A stretch of DNA of 64,000 nucleotides from Jackrogersella multiformis (Eukaryota; Ascomycota; Sordariomycetes; Xylariales; Hypoxylaceae). Shown piece by piece: positions 23,669 to 35,890 of the stretch. The notes beneath the pieces are model-generated. The model did not search any database, had not been told where the DNA came from, and was given only the letters and a program-made list of their open reading frames with translations. The translations under genes and the position numbers were made by a program. The stretch is taken from assembly GCA_902806575.1 (NCBI GenBank), contig CADCXD010000006.1, forward strand, positions 682,001 through 746,000. The letters are read 5' to 3'. The first letter of the stretch is position 1, and each line of letters begins with the position of its first letter.

Positions 23669-25774
23669 TCATCATTCAGGCTTTAGGGTTTCCTTCTCTT
23701 TGGTTTCATGCATCATACAACAGAATGCGAGGACACCAGGCTCGTAGAGTTGTCGGTTCATTCATGGGAGTTACAAGGGTGTCATTTCAAATAGGGCACG
23801 CTGCATATAGTGAACGGCTGGGCATTACATATATGTTTATAGGGTTGAAGACGGCTAAAGGGTCTCGAAGTAGGTATGTATGGTATATTTCATGTTTGCA
23901 ACGTCTTGGCTGGGATGGAGAGCGCCTAGCCCTTGTGTTGACGTATAGGACGTCTTACGTACCCAGGTAGTAGAGGGCTTTGAGAACAATATCAAGTGCA
24001 TGTGAGGAAAAATCAGCTATGCCGAAACCTCCCGAATCAGTCATGACTCCCATTTCAATGTGTTTGTGTTTTTGATTGTTGAATTCACGAACTGGAGGGC
24101 ATGCCGATTTAAAAAATGCCGGCGGAATGCCTAACGAATTGTGCCTCGGTACCTACCTACACGTTCTTCACTAAGACTTGAGGTGAATGTCTAAGGGTAT
24201 GAAATATGAGTGTAGTGTATTAAACCAGAGCATTTATATTGAATAGCTTTCTCGATTAGTAGGTAGGTTTTAGCACACTCACCATCGACCACCACTCTTT
24301 TAGTTCTTAGTTTTTGAATATATATGCCTTACGTGGCCATCTCTACCCCTAGGGAGCTTCACCGCTCTGGTTCAGCATGTATGTGTGCGCGTCTCTGTTG
24401 GTTTTAGTATATGTTATGTAGATATATTCAATTTCAATGACAACCTTTTCCATCAGGTTTCTCTCGAATAATCCCTACCTAAAAGACACACATTTCTTAC
24501 ATACATATACCTACCTAGGGGTAGTTTAGTACTAATGCAATGTTTTATAAATAGGTATCTAGGTATAAAACCATGGATTACTTCGCTGTGGTGATGGTTT
24601 CCTGCAAACTGTTGAATAACTTTCAGCTTGAAGGAAGCTAGAAATCCATCGTGAAGTTTGATGACTGCACGCACCTACCTAGTACAAACTACTAAAAATC
24701 CTTTGGAGCTTCTTGTTCCTTAATATATTTTCGGGATGTTCTGGACCATACGTTTTAGAGGATCGATCCCGTTTAACGGCCACTTACTAGGATCGTTTCT
24801 TCAGCTGGACCATGCGGGCCAAGGTGCCCATGGTGTTCGTATTTCTAGAATTGTATTCGAAATTGCACACGCACGCGTCCCCCTCTCTCTGCCTCAAAGT
24901 CTCCGATTCCCATCGAGGTGAGATACCTAGTGAGAAGGGTAGCTTCTACGATTTTGATGTTGTCTTGTATTTATCCTCAACTAATACCTCTTCTTCTCTT
25001 GGATTGATTATTTTGAAACTCCTCAGGTACACGGCGGGAGAATCGGGCAGGAGATATAATACTACCTCATGATACAAAAAGCTAAGCTAGCTAGGTTGTA
25101 TTCCCCTGCGCTGCCAAGGTCCTATTCTAGGAACGGTCGAAAGTCCACGTTGGCTTGTAGCATCTAATTCGTTCACTATTCTATGAGGCTCCTTCCGATT
25201 GGCCTTCTTGAGAACCTCTTCCTGTTTCAATTAGCTCCACTAGAGTGCTGACTACCTACATAGTACACTAGATCTTAAAAAGTGATACCCTAGTATGAAA
25301 GGACCCTGACCCTGCCAGGCGAGACGACGACAGGGGCATGCAAAAGATTACTGCCCAGGCAGGAGCTTCGACGAAATCTAGGGCTGACAGCTCACAATTT
25401 GAAGCAAACACATATGATTTAAAGCCGCGATGTTTCGCACATCCCCTGAAGTGCAGGGGAGTAGATTCGACAAGGAGATACCTATTCTAGGTCTGTCGTG
25501 AACTTGCTTTTCTCTCCCGATCATTGATCTCCAACCTAGACCTCTACCTACATTGATCTTTTGTTTTCACTCATCCCATTTTACTTTGGCAGGTTCCAAT
25601 TCGTAACCTCGATACGTGGGTACTACCATACTGTGATCTGCCGAGGTGCGTAGTGTATTGTTCGTGGTAATATCCTGTAGATTCCCCAGGAATTGCGCGA
25701 TACTAGTCTTTGCCGATCACGACCTCTACTTTCGAATCTCTCCACTCGCTCCCAACTCCCGAGCTCATTGCACG
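23669..25774. other. 2.1 kb intergenic region, no gene seen
   Basis: AT-rich, with only short unconvincing open frames and sparse TACCTACC elements (24150, 24500, 24680). It holds the 3' flank of the unknown-function gene and the promoter of the bestrophin-like gene. Confidence 0.55.
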
Positions 25775-27363
25775 ATGTCGGAGGACTCGGGTACCACGAT
25801 TCATGCTCATCAGGATGATGGCCAACCAGCTCCGCAGCACGTCCCCAGCGAGCAGCAGCAGAAGAACCCGCACGCCGTTCAAGAAGAGGAATATCCCATG
25901 TCCCCACGGCGGCAAACAGCGACGCCGAATCCTTTCAGCCGGAGGAACACGAGCATGGACCTGGACGGCTATTTCGTACGTCACACCTATGCCCTAATCC
26001 CGTCAGTTCAACATGATTGCTGACGCTTCTCCGTATAGACGGGACCTCGTGACCTATCCAAGCATTCGAAATGGCCTCTGTTCATGCAGATGCACGGCAG
26101 CATCCTCCCTAAGATGATTGTCCCGCTGCTTGTCGTAGCTGCCTGGGCAAGCCTCGTGACCGTCGTGTCGAAGACGGTTCCAAATGTCAACCTGGGCATC
26201 AGCTCTATATTGCTCACCATCACCGGTTTCGTCGTCGGGCTGGGCTTGTCCTTCCGTAGTTCGACGGCGTATGAGCGATACGCAGAGGGCAGGAAGTTTT
26301 GGGGCCAGTTGATATTCACCTGCCAGGGGCTCGGCCGAGTTTTCTGGTTGCATGCCGTCGAGCGCGAGGGTTCCAAGAAGGAGGACCTTCTAGCAAAATT
26401 GTGAGCTCCCTCCACCGATTCCAATTGCAAATCCGCGCCGGTTCCCTAACCAAGCTTAGGACCGCCATGAACCTCGTGGTGGCATTCGCCGTGAGCCTAA
26501 AGCACAAGCTCCGGTTCGAGCCGTATACGTATTACGACGACCTCGTGGAGCTGGTCGACCACATCGATACCTTTGCCAGATCTGCCACGCAAGAAAACAC
26601 GACGAAGCCGAAGTCGGGAATGTTCAAGGCAGTAGGAGAGAATCTCGGATTGTCATTTGCAGCATCGAACCCGCGGAAGCTGATGAAGAAGGCCCAGAGT
26701 CCTCTTGGAAACCTGCCGCTGGAGATTCTCTGTTACCTGACCGCTTACGTGGACGAACTTTCTCTCAATGGACAATTGCCTGTCGGGATGCAACAGACCG
26801 CTGCTTGTAAGTTGGAGTTTGGCTGAATGAGCGTGCACACTTGCTGACGGAACCCTCCCCCCATAGACAACAGCCTTCAGGCGTTGAACGATGTTCTCGT
26901 CAACACGGAGCGTGTTCTCAACACGCCGCTCCCAATCGCCTACGCCATCGCCATCTCGCAGATCACCTGGATCTACGTATTCCTCCTCCCGTTCCAGCTG
27001 CTTCTGGAGCTTGACTGGATCACGATTCCGGCCACCGTTGCCGCATCCTACATCATCCTCGGTATCTTCTTCATCGGGCACGAGATCGAGAACCCTTTCG
27101 GCAACGACGTCAACGACTTGCCTCTGGATCTCTTCTGCCAGCAGATCGTAGAGGACATGGAGACCATCGCGGCGCGTCCCAAGCCACGCCTCTCCGAATT
27201 CGTCAAAAACCCGAGGAATAAGGTGTTATACCCCCACAGCGATTCGGCCTACGGCGTATGGGCGCAGCGGCCGGAGACGGTGATCCGGAAAGCGCTGCGA
27301 AACAGGCCGTACAACAAGTTCGAGAACGCCGGAGAAGGTGATCAGGGAGAGCAAAGTGTATGA
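25775..27363 (+). CDS. Bestrophin-like anion channel (UPF0187/YneE family)
   Basis: Four exons: 25775-25975, 26039-26400, 26460-26806, 26867-27363, giving 468 residues; all junctions close in frame. After a polar, Gln-rich N-terminus, the bestrophin core begins near residue 70 (SKHSKWPLF). Membrane helices include ILPKMIVPLLVVAAWASL, ISSILLTITGFVVGLGLSF, PIAYAIAISQITWIYVFLLP and IPATVAASYIILGIFFIG. The family signature around FRSSTAYERYAEGRKFWGQL and the conserved segment HEIENPFGNDVNDLPLD are both present. Fungal and plant relatives are chloride or bicarbonate channels in internal or plasma membranes; ion and location here are not shown by sequence. The C-terminal tail is charged and probably cytosolic. 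Confidence 0.9.
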
Positions 27364-28322
27364 GGCTTGTCTACCTAGCCTAACTAAGCTTCTTTTCTTT
27401 GAACTCTTGCCCTAATTTATTATTAACAACTAACATGGGAATATGGAATTGTTTTTTTTTTTCTAATGTTTTCTTTTTATTTATTTATTTATTGATTGAT
27501 TTATTTATTGGTTTCTCTTTTTATTCTTCCGCGTTGAGCAATTAATCCCGGCCCCCAATATATATATATACCTAGGTATATACCCGATGGTTTCATATAT
27601 TACCTACCTGTGCACCTAGGAATGTAGGTAGGTATGTGATATAATGATTCTTGATGGGAGAGGATAAAAAGGAAAGGGTGTTTGGATTTTGGTGGTTTAT
27701 TGATTTTATCTATCATTGGGTTTTAGCGGGATGGGGACTGCATAAAAAGTGTACTATTTATCTATCTATTGACATACCTAGGAGAATAAATCGGATTGTT
27801 TATACATCTACAGATTGCAATGCAAGTTTGGATTCCTCTTATTCTTTAAAGCTGTCAGACAACCTTTGGAAGTACCTAGGTAACTAGGTACCTACCTAGG
27901 TACCTAGGTTCGTGTACCTAGTGTAGGTACCTAGGAGGTAGGTAGCTATATGTACCTAGGTACCTACCTAGGTAACTAATAATAACCTTGGAAGAAACCC
28001 CGCGATCATTTTCCGAACTCCATATCGTTATACAGTCTACTATGTTATACCTCCTACCTAGGTAGGTAGGTAGGTACATATACATTAGGTAGGTAGAAGA
28101 TGGATGGCATGCGATTATCACGATTTATTTAAACGTACCACCAAACCCCTGACCATCTACACTCAAGTCTTATGATCATCTACACTTACCAGGTACATGA
28201 TATAAAGTGACCACCCGGGAATGTATAATGGCGCCTTTTCCCCTAATATACCTCTCGCTACCTCTTCTCGATATTTCCTAACCTCATCTCGCTCCAAACC
28301 TCTACTTCATTGGAAGCGCAAC
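27364..28322. repeat. Intergenic region with ATTT microsatellite and the densest TACCTAGG array
   Basis: No gene is seen. A (TTTA)n tract with ATTG variants lies at about 27476-27511, and a (TA) run at 27559-27570. Between 27871 and 27980 the motif TACCTAGG recurs many times in both orientations, and a TAGGTAGGTAGGTAGG run lies near 28060-28078. An in-frame upstream ATG at 28221 could extend the next protein by 34 residues. Confidence 0.7.
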
Positions 28323-30036
28323 ATGGCTTCGAGCACTTCGACTTCGACAAACGGGAAGGCCGTGCTCAAGAAGCGATCCATTGCTGGGTCGTTTCTTTTC
28401 AAACTCCCCGACGGCGACGAGAAGCAGACCCAAGTCGCCCTGTTCAGACGCAGCGGCAAAGTTAGTACTTACCAGCACAGATTAGCCCCTATATCCGGTA
28501 GTGTCGAGAAGGATGACGCCAGTCCCTATGCTACTGCGTTGCGGGAGATCAACGAGGAGACAGGTCTGACTCTCTCCTCCATCGAACTTCTTCGCGTTGG
28601 CAAGCCTTACACTTTCACCGACGAAGCAATCGGCCGTGAGTGGACTATTAACCCTTTTGCCTTCCGCCTCAAGGAAAAGGCCGAAGGGGGCGAAGGTGAA
28701 GAGGGCATCACCATCGACTGGGAGCACGAGGGCTTCGAATGGTTCAACCCGTTAGACGTAAGCGAATCCCATGAGTTCGGTGGCGTGCCGAAACTCGTAA
28801 ATAGCCTGCGAAGGGTGTGGCCCGAGTATTCACTGGGGCCGAAAGCAGGAAAGGCATTCACGTCTGGCTTAAAACGGCTGCGAGACGACCACGAGAGTGG
28901 CGCCAGACAGCTCGCCGACGCCGCCGTCGTGATCCTGAAAACCCTCATATTAGAGATGGATTCCCATGCTGTTGATGCTACCTGGTGGGCGACCGTCCGA
29001 ATGGCCGCGTGGCATATCTGTAAGGCCCGCGAAAGCATGGGTGCCGCCATCACAAGCGCTATCGCTAAGGTACTCGATCGGGTTGAGGCTATATTCAGCC
29101 AAGATCTATCGTCGCCAGAAAAGATTCGGCAGATGATCGAGTCCATTGACAATCAGCTGGCCCGGCGTAATTATACGACTGAACGCATCTGTGACACATT
29201 CACCGACTACCTCCGTCGAAATGTCCTTCAAACTACGGGGTCGAAGAAGACTATCTCCGTACTCACATTGTCCTACAGCTCTACTATATCGGCTTGCCTT
29301 TTGCGGGCTGCTACTAACCTAGGTCTATCGCTCGACCTTCGTATTCTGGAATCGAGACCTCTCTACGAAGGTGTAACCCTAGCCTCAAAGTTGCTCGAAG
29401 TTGAAGACGAGTCTACAGAGTTAGCGGTAACACTTTACACAGATGCTTCTGCGGCCCTAGCAGCCAAGGCCGTCGATATCGTCGTACTTGGAGCCGACCG
29501 CATAAGTGCGGCAGGCGACGTCAGTAACGTAGGTCAACATATATTTTATTTATTTATTCATTCTTCATTCCCTCCCTGGTCGAAAACATCCTCTAAGGGG
29601 CATCGATATGGGTTTATTAAAACTCTATGCCAGATATTGACGACATTGCTAGAAAATTGGGTCACTGCCTGTTGTTCTATGTCAAAGGTATGTGGCGCCC
29701 GGCGCAAAAGTAGTTATATTGAGTGAGACGGAAAAAATAGCCTGCCCCGGCACGATGGAGGACCACGTGGCTGAAGAAAACGATCGGGAAGAGCTGATCC
29801 GGTCCTGGAAAGGGAACGTCAAAGGCGCCGGAGTTATTGAAGATGTCTTGGGTAATGTTCGGAGCAGTTCGACTGGCGAGAGAGAGGTCCATGTGAGAAA
29901 CACGTATTTCGAATGGATTCCTGCTCGCTTCATACACGGCTATGTCACTGATGAAGGACTTTGGTCTGTCCAAGACATTACAAATAGGTCGAACTGGATT
30001 AGTGACGAGATGGATAGATTCTTTAAGAATCTTTAA
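28323..30036 (+). CDS. Nudix hydrolase fused to eIF-2B alpha/beta/delta-like (ribose-1,5-bisphosphate isomerase-like) domain
   Basis: Two exons, 28323-29528 and 29653-30036, give 529 residues. The N-terminal Nudix domain (about residues 15-160) has the core REINEETGL at 74-82, but the Gly-to-REU spacing is one residue longer than the textbook Nudix box. The C-terminal half (about 195-520) is the IF-2B fold, with LTLSYSSTISACLLRAA, ILESRPLYEG, LYTDASAALA and GADRI...GDVSNKIGSLP; the last segment spans the exon junction, which supports the splice. The Cys and Asp positions there recall ribose-1,5-bisphosphate and methylthioribose-1-phosphate isomerases rather than the eIF2B complex. Substrate is unknown; a nucleotide-sugar salvage role is inference. 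The upstream ATG at 28221 would add a possible targeting sequence. Confidence 0.88.
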
Positions 30037-30046
30037 GAATCTTTAG
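30021..30046 (+). repeat. 10-bp tandem repeat across the stop codon
   Basis: The unit CTTTAAGAAT is present about 2.6 times. The stop codon TAA of the Nudix/IF-2B gene (30034-30036) lies in the second copy, so gain or loss of one unit would shift the frame near the C-terminus. Confidence 0.7.
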
Positions 30047-30736
30047 TCCGGCTTATACGAGACCGAGTCCGGTTTCTCCTCCTAAACGCCTTTGCACTTG
30101 ACGTACCTACCTACTGTACAACTTGGTCCGAGGCAATTCTCTTCGGTTACCTACCTACCTAGTTAGTTTAGCTTTACGTTATGTATAAGTCGAACGGGCA
30201 TTTGCTTGCGAGACGAGGGGATGCCATCTGATAGTACAGTCTATAACTCCTAGAAGCTATCGGCTGACGACAGCTACCATCTACATTAGGCAGTTGGTTG
30301 TTAGATGTCAGGACGTGATGCTTTCGGGCGACTGAAATTGTGTACCTTGATGGACTATGTAGAGCGCCACCGCCCACTATATATAATCTCCTTGCAGAGC
30401 TTGACACCTACTTTCTATATAGGTACCTAAGGGTACTTAGGTGGTTTACTTAATCAAATCTATTCTCCGTGTATTGACTTAAGCATCTTATGGAAAGCTA
30501 TAAAGCGGCTATAAAGTCGAAAATAGTAGGAGGTACATTGGCACTTAAATTAACTATCTCATATAGTTGGTTCCTACCAGTTGTATAACTTAGTTGAGGG
30601 CTAATTTACCAAAATGCCGTATAGATTCCTTGGTGCTATCTTCTATAACGAGCCACCACAACCGGAAGTTCCCCGCGAACCAACAAACTACTTGGGTCGA
30701 AATAGAAGGTATACATAATCCCAGCTTGGGACGCAT
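30037..30736. other. Convergent intergenic region
   Basis: This lies between the 3' ends of the plus-strand Nudix/IF-2B gene and the minus-strand fungalysin gene. No gene is seen; a few TACCTACC and TAGGTACCTAAG elements lie at 30100-30165 and 30420-30440. Confidence 0.6.
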
Positions 30737-33081
30737 CTAGCAGACTCCAGAAGGAATCGCGTTGCTTCCCGTGCGGCGGCTGCTCGAGTATACGGCGCCT
30801 TGGCCGAGTCCTCGCTTGGCAAAGGCAGTCCAGCTGAACCCCCAAGTGTTAGTCATCATGCTGCCGGTACTTGGAAGATGGTCTACTTACAGCTCACAGA
30901 CGTTCTCGCCGCCGGTCAGCGCCTTGTCGGCGTCGATGATCGCATCACGTCCCTGCACGAAGTTGGGGTTGCAAGGTTGGCTAGGGGGCATACAATGTCA
31001 GCCGTGGCTTATTCTCGTGGCAGTACGGGTGGGTTAGAACGCTTACAGGGCCATGGCATCAACCACAAGCTTGAGAGTCAGGTACTTTCCGTCGGTCGGG
31101 ACGCCGTTCGAGTCGAACTCGGGCTTGGGGCCGTCATTCTTGCCGTGCTTATCGATGAGGTTCCATAGGACCTCGTACAGGATCGTGGCCCACACCTCGC
31201 CGATGTCGTGAACCTCGTTGTACGTGTTGAGCGTCGTGTACTGGTACGGGTTGACCTTGAGGTCGGTTGAGTACAGGTAGGTTCGGATGCCTGCGGGATC
31301 GTTATAGACCCACGCGCCTAAGCTGTAGTCCGTCTCCCGAGTGTCCGCAGGCTTTAGGCGGATGGCCGTCGCGAAGAAGTCACCCCAGCCTTCACCCATG
31401 CCGCCAGACTCGAGCGCGTTTAGGCAGTTCGAGTTTGCGGGGCCACCGGTCAGGCGGTTGGACACTGATTTAGAAGAAGAAGAAGAGGTTAGCTATATGG
31501 GCTCCCCGGCTACCTAGGTCTAGGGACCTATCCTCGCGAGAGGGCCGATGATTGTTTGGTCACTTACATCCGTGGCTGTATTCGTGGATGATCACACCAG
31601 CCTCAAAGGCGCAGTCCCTGTAGGGGGTCGACAGCGTCCAGATATACATCCTCATTCGTCCGTTCTGTCCGTCGGGGGGCGTGGCGAAGTTGGCGTTGTT
31701 GGTGCCGGAGCCATCCTGAGCGTTGAGGATGACGAAGTCGTTGCCCTTGCCACCCTGTCCGTTGTTGTTCGTCTCGAAGTTGCCTGCCGCCTCGGTAAAG
31801 CCGAGGTCATACAGCAGGTCGTGGTACGTGTTCGCCGTGTAGAAGAGCTGAGCGGCGGAGGCGTCCGCGTAGGTTGAGGGCGGCGTCAAGGTCGCATCCC
31901 ACTTGTATTCGAATTTGAGAGACGGGCTGTCGGGGCGGTAGTTGTTGAGGTAGTCCGACCCACCGTCGGGGTTGGTCTGTGCGATGCCGTTGTCTGTCGA
32001 TAGATCTCAAAGTCAGTCGCCATCTTTCGAGCGCAGACCCATGAAGGTAATCCCCACGCAAACTAGGTATGAAACTGATGATTTGGGTGTAGACTTACTC
32101 CCGCGAGTTGTTGTGTAGTTAGTTGTTCCGTCCGATATCCAGGTGAACTCGGAAGTATGGAGGTCCCACGGGTTCGACACAACCTCACGGCCACCACCCT
32201 CTTGGGGGTCATTCGTTCCCCACGGGCTGAAGAGACATTAGGAACGAAAACTCGGAGGGGAATCCGCTTGCGCTTACTAGACGAGGTATGTAGCCTCGGC
32301 GACGTAGTCGACCACGCCGTGGACTTCTTCGTTGGTATTCGCATCAATGTACGACAGCAGCCAGTTGTCGAGGATGTCTGTCTCTACCCTCCACGTGAGG
32401 GCGAGGCCACCATCGGGCTTGACAAAGTAGACCAGGTGGGCCTCGGGGTCTTTCATCGCCCCCGAAGTTCCCTTGAGCACGAAGGCCTCGGTTCCATCGG
32501 TGGCCTCTGCGGATGCCTCGCCGGTCACCGGCAGCTCCAAGATCTTGGTGGCTCCCGAGAGCGCCTGCGTGGGATCCGAGAATTCTCGCTTCTTCAGCGG
32601 GCTCTCCTCAGGGATGGCGCCCGTGAAGAATGAGTTACCGTACGAGAAGACGCTCCCGTCAGAGCCGATCTAATGAGCATCAGTATTGGACGGTCGACTT
32701 CTGCCGATCGCCATTGGGACTCACATTGACGTTGAAATCGGCATTGTCGATATCCAAACCATGCGCCGTCTGCTTGAAGTTGACATGCGCAATGCCGTTC
32801 TGACCGACATAGTGGTCATCGACCAGGCGAAATTCAGCGCCGGGGGCGATGCTCTTGACGAGCTCGGTCGCGGTGTCGACGTACGAATCCCGCTTCAGAA
32901 GACGCACGGCGTTGTTAGCGCTGGTCGCATCCTTGTTGGTGTATTCAGCCGTCTCCTTGAGGCGGTATGCGTTGAGATCTACTGTCCGACGCCGGAGCCC
33001 AGCCTTGTAGGGCTGAGTAGGGTGGCCATGGACGGGCAGCGATGCGCCGAGAAGGCCGAGCACGAATAGCGATCGGATCAT
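30737..33081 (-). CDS. MEP: Fungalysin, secreted M36 zinc metallopeptidase
   Basis: Seven exons: 33081-32725, 32669-32278, 32226-32099, 31993-31568, 31464-31047, 30980-30891, 30833-30737, giving 635 residues, the normal preproenzyme size. A signal peptide (MIRSLFVLGLLGASLPVHG) and an N-terminal FTP-type propeptide come first. The mature enzyme probably starts just before YPWGTNDP. The zinc site is HEYSH at residues 429-433 (His429, Glu430, His433), with Glu459 in GMGEGWGD as the likely third ligand; HGLSNRLTGGPANSNCL spans the fourth intron exactly as expected. The C-terminus holds QPCNPNFVQGRDAI. Fungalysins degrade proteins outside the cell, including collagen- and elastin-like substrates. 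The six introns all have GTRAG-type donors. No regulatory site is evident upstream. Confidence 0.95.
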
Positions 33082-35890
33082 GATGAGGAGGAAGCAGCAG
33101 CGGTGGTGGCCTGGTATGTTCGGGCTTGCTGATGGCTCTTCGACAGCCCGGCGTCGAGCCTTATATAGCTCGCAGCAACTGAGTCTCGGCTGGGGTCTTG
33201 ATACCCATCTTCACTGAGCTTCCTATTTCGAGGATGTCTATGGTCGTTGATGGACATGGTGCTTATCGTAGGTAGCGTTGGGGTCGAACATGCCTTGGTC
33301 TGCCTGCCCCGCCGACTGCGGTCGTGTGCCCATCGTCCGGGCGTCTTTCTTGCAGACATGCCTCTGTTCGAGAAGGTCTTCGAAGTGCACTCGCACTACT
33401 GCCATTGGCGGCGATGCACGAGAAGCTTGATAGCCCACCCCCCTGCCGGATACGAGTTCACGAAAGGAAAGTGATTAGCGGTTGCAGTGGTATACGGCAC
33501 GTCTTGACAAGGGGCTCATGACGTTCAAAGTAGGTCCCTGAGCACGGTAGACCAGCTTGCTGGCATGCCAAGGCATCGGAGAGATGGGTGGGACGAAATA
33601 GCGCCGGATTGGTCTGTCTGGAGGGCTTCAATTTTACGATACGGCAAACTCCCTAGGCGGGTTTCTGCCTCTTGCGCAACTAGCTCCGGCGCTTGTTGAC
33701 CTAACCTGATACATCCTTGATGGCAACGATCGGTCTTCTCTACTACCTAGTACTATGTAGGCATTTGCGAGCCTTGGGATGTATCGCCATACTCTTTCAT
33801 CGCAGCTATTATATGTCGAGTATCCGGGCCTGCTGAAGCGCATCGGGAGGAAAGCAGGTAGAGAGGAAGGGAGGGAGGGGGTGACAAAAGGCTCTGCGAG
33901 CTTTCTCCAAGATACCCTAGATAGATAGCAGCCTAAGGTAGGGTAAGTAAGTAAGTAGTTAGGCCATTCGGGGGTTGTTTATGGTTGCCTGCCTGTCTAC
34001 CTATGGCTGTCTTGTCTACCTACCTAAACCGACTTCCATTTTAAGAATGCCTCTAATACTATTCATCATGCCTTGAGCAGACCTCTTGACCATGGCACAT
34101 TCTTGTCAAGGTTAGTGAGGCCAGCCTTGGCATATCGGCTGACCTCCGCTGCACCAATGTCGCAATCTACAGCTTGGCGGACAAGGAAGCACAATCTCAT
34201 CGACCGGTAGTGATGTGCTATATATTTAATACGCTAGGGCCTGTCGAGATAAGAAGATTCGATTCACTGTCAGCCTGGTAGATGGAACACATCTGCATAT
34301 CAGGACCACCTAGGGATGCTGTCACTCGTCCACGGCCTAAATCTGCCTACATACCTCTACTATTATGTATCTGTACCTATATGGGAGGTGACTCGGACAT
34401 TAACGCCTCTATTGCTACCTAAGACATCGTTCCAAGGTTATATTATAGCTGGTCTTGGCTGTGGGATGAACGCGCTTAAACCTATGGTCAAGGCCAATAA
34501 TACAACTCTAAAGCTTTTGGAATTGATTGGCCCTTGTCTCTCTCGTCTTGTAGACCTTCCTAGAGAAGTAAGGCAGCTAAGGCATGAACCGCGGTAGGTA
34601 TTGCAGCTTTAACCAACCTCGAATGGGATATGATATAGGTACCTTATTAGCTTTATCGACTTACTGATGTTCCCGACCTATCGAGCTTCCTGCCTTTCTA
34701 TCTCTTTTACCTCGTCGAGGTGCTGCATTATCCATCTCACGCCTACTATGTATGTATATACGGCATGTGACCGAACCACAATAACAACCACGACACGAGA
34801 TTCGAACGAGGTGGATGCTAGCTTAGATCACCTGCTGTAATGGACGCGTTGCAGCGCATAACCATCCTTGGGGCGATCCAGAGGCAGCGAGAAATTATTT
34901 CTAATACCTAGCACTCTCCACGCATTACCTTGTTTCCCCAGAATGTGATACCTACCTAGGTACCTACCTACCTACCTGCCTGGTATGCAAAATAGGTACG
35001 CATTGCGAAAGTCTGAATTACGTACCTAATACCATCTACCAATAGTCCCATCACATATTGCGCAATGGAGATGTCTTATAGCGGCTCCGCTGCTTCTTGT
35101 ACGGTTCAACGACAGGGCAGCTATTAAAGCCTAGGTAGGTAACGTGCCACTGCTACTAAGCATTATCCCACTTAACCCCCAACATCCTGGCCTTGGCACT
35201 ATGCTATGAATTCTGGTTGTCCGCGTGTAGGTAACAGGTAGGTAGGTAACATCATGTCAGCATTATCAAGGGATTGCTCTTTTCCGAACAAGTGGTCCTC
35301 TTCACCGACGCTTTTGTTGAGTTCTTCTCCGCCTTGGGCCGTCTTATTCCTTCGTCTCTAACATATTAACGGCCCTAACGTTACCTATACGGCAGCTTCA
35401 TAAGGGACCTCGTAACTAACTCGTCGGTCTAATCCCTAGCAGGCCATCTAGGAGTCAGCTTGGCAAGTTCGTAAACACCACTACTACCTACCTTATGTAA
35501 TTACTGACTACCTACCTAGGTAGGTAGGTATATAGTGACTAGATGGGGGTTATTGACAAGACATGGTGCGACGACGTAGTTCACACGCCCTTGACTTTTA
35601 TGGGGTTGACGATGGCCGACGTTTTTCTTTCTCGTATTCCAATGCCGCTTCTACCTCATCTCAGGGATTATAACCCATCGGCAACGTTATATCGAGAGAA
35701 TACCAAAAAAAAATAGATATGCAGTGGGATCGTATGATACTTACATACTAAGGGCGATATATCCCCGGCGAACGAGAGAGCCGGTGAAAATCAGCGCGAT
35801 TATATTTGTATCTCTAGCATACTAAATATTCTATCTTTCATCTGTGTAGTATCACTAAGATCAAAGTATCCGTTCTGCTGGTTGCGTCCA
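33082..35890. other. 2.8 kb intergenic region between fungalysin promoter and NRPS 3' end
   Basis: No supportable gene. The left end is the promoter of the minus-strand fungalysin gene; the right end is the 3' flank of the NRPS gene. TACCTAGG clusters occur at 34950-34985, 35130-35150, 35235-35255 and 35505-35535. A GGGAGGGAGGGGG purine run lies near 33868-33881. A tRNA-like T-loop sequence near 34800 was examined and rejected. Confidence 0.55.

Noticed and set aside
34790..34870. Possible minus-strand tRNA with a TTCGAAT T-loop
   Set aside because: The flanking bases do not form a 5-bp T-stem and no D-arm or anticodon arm could be built.
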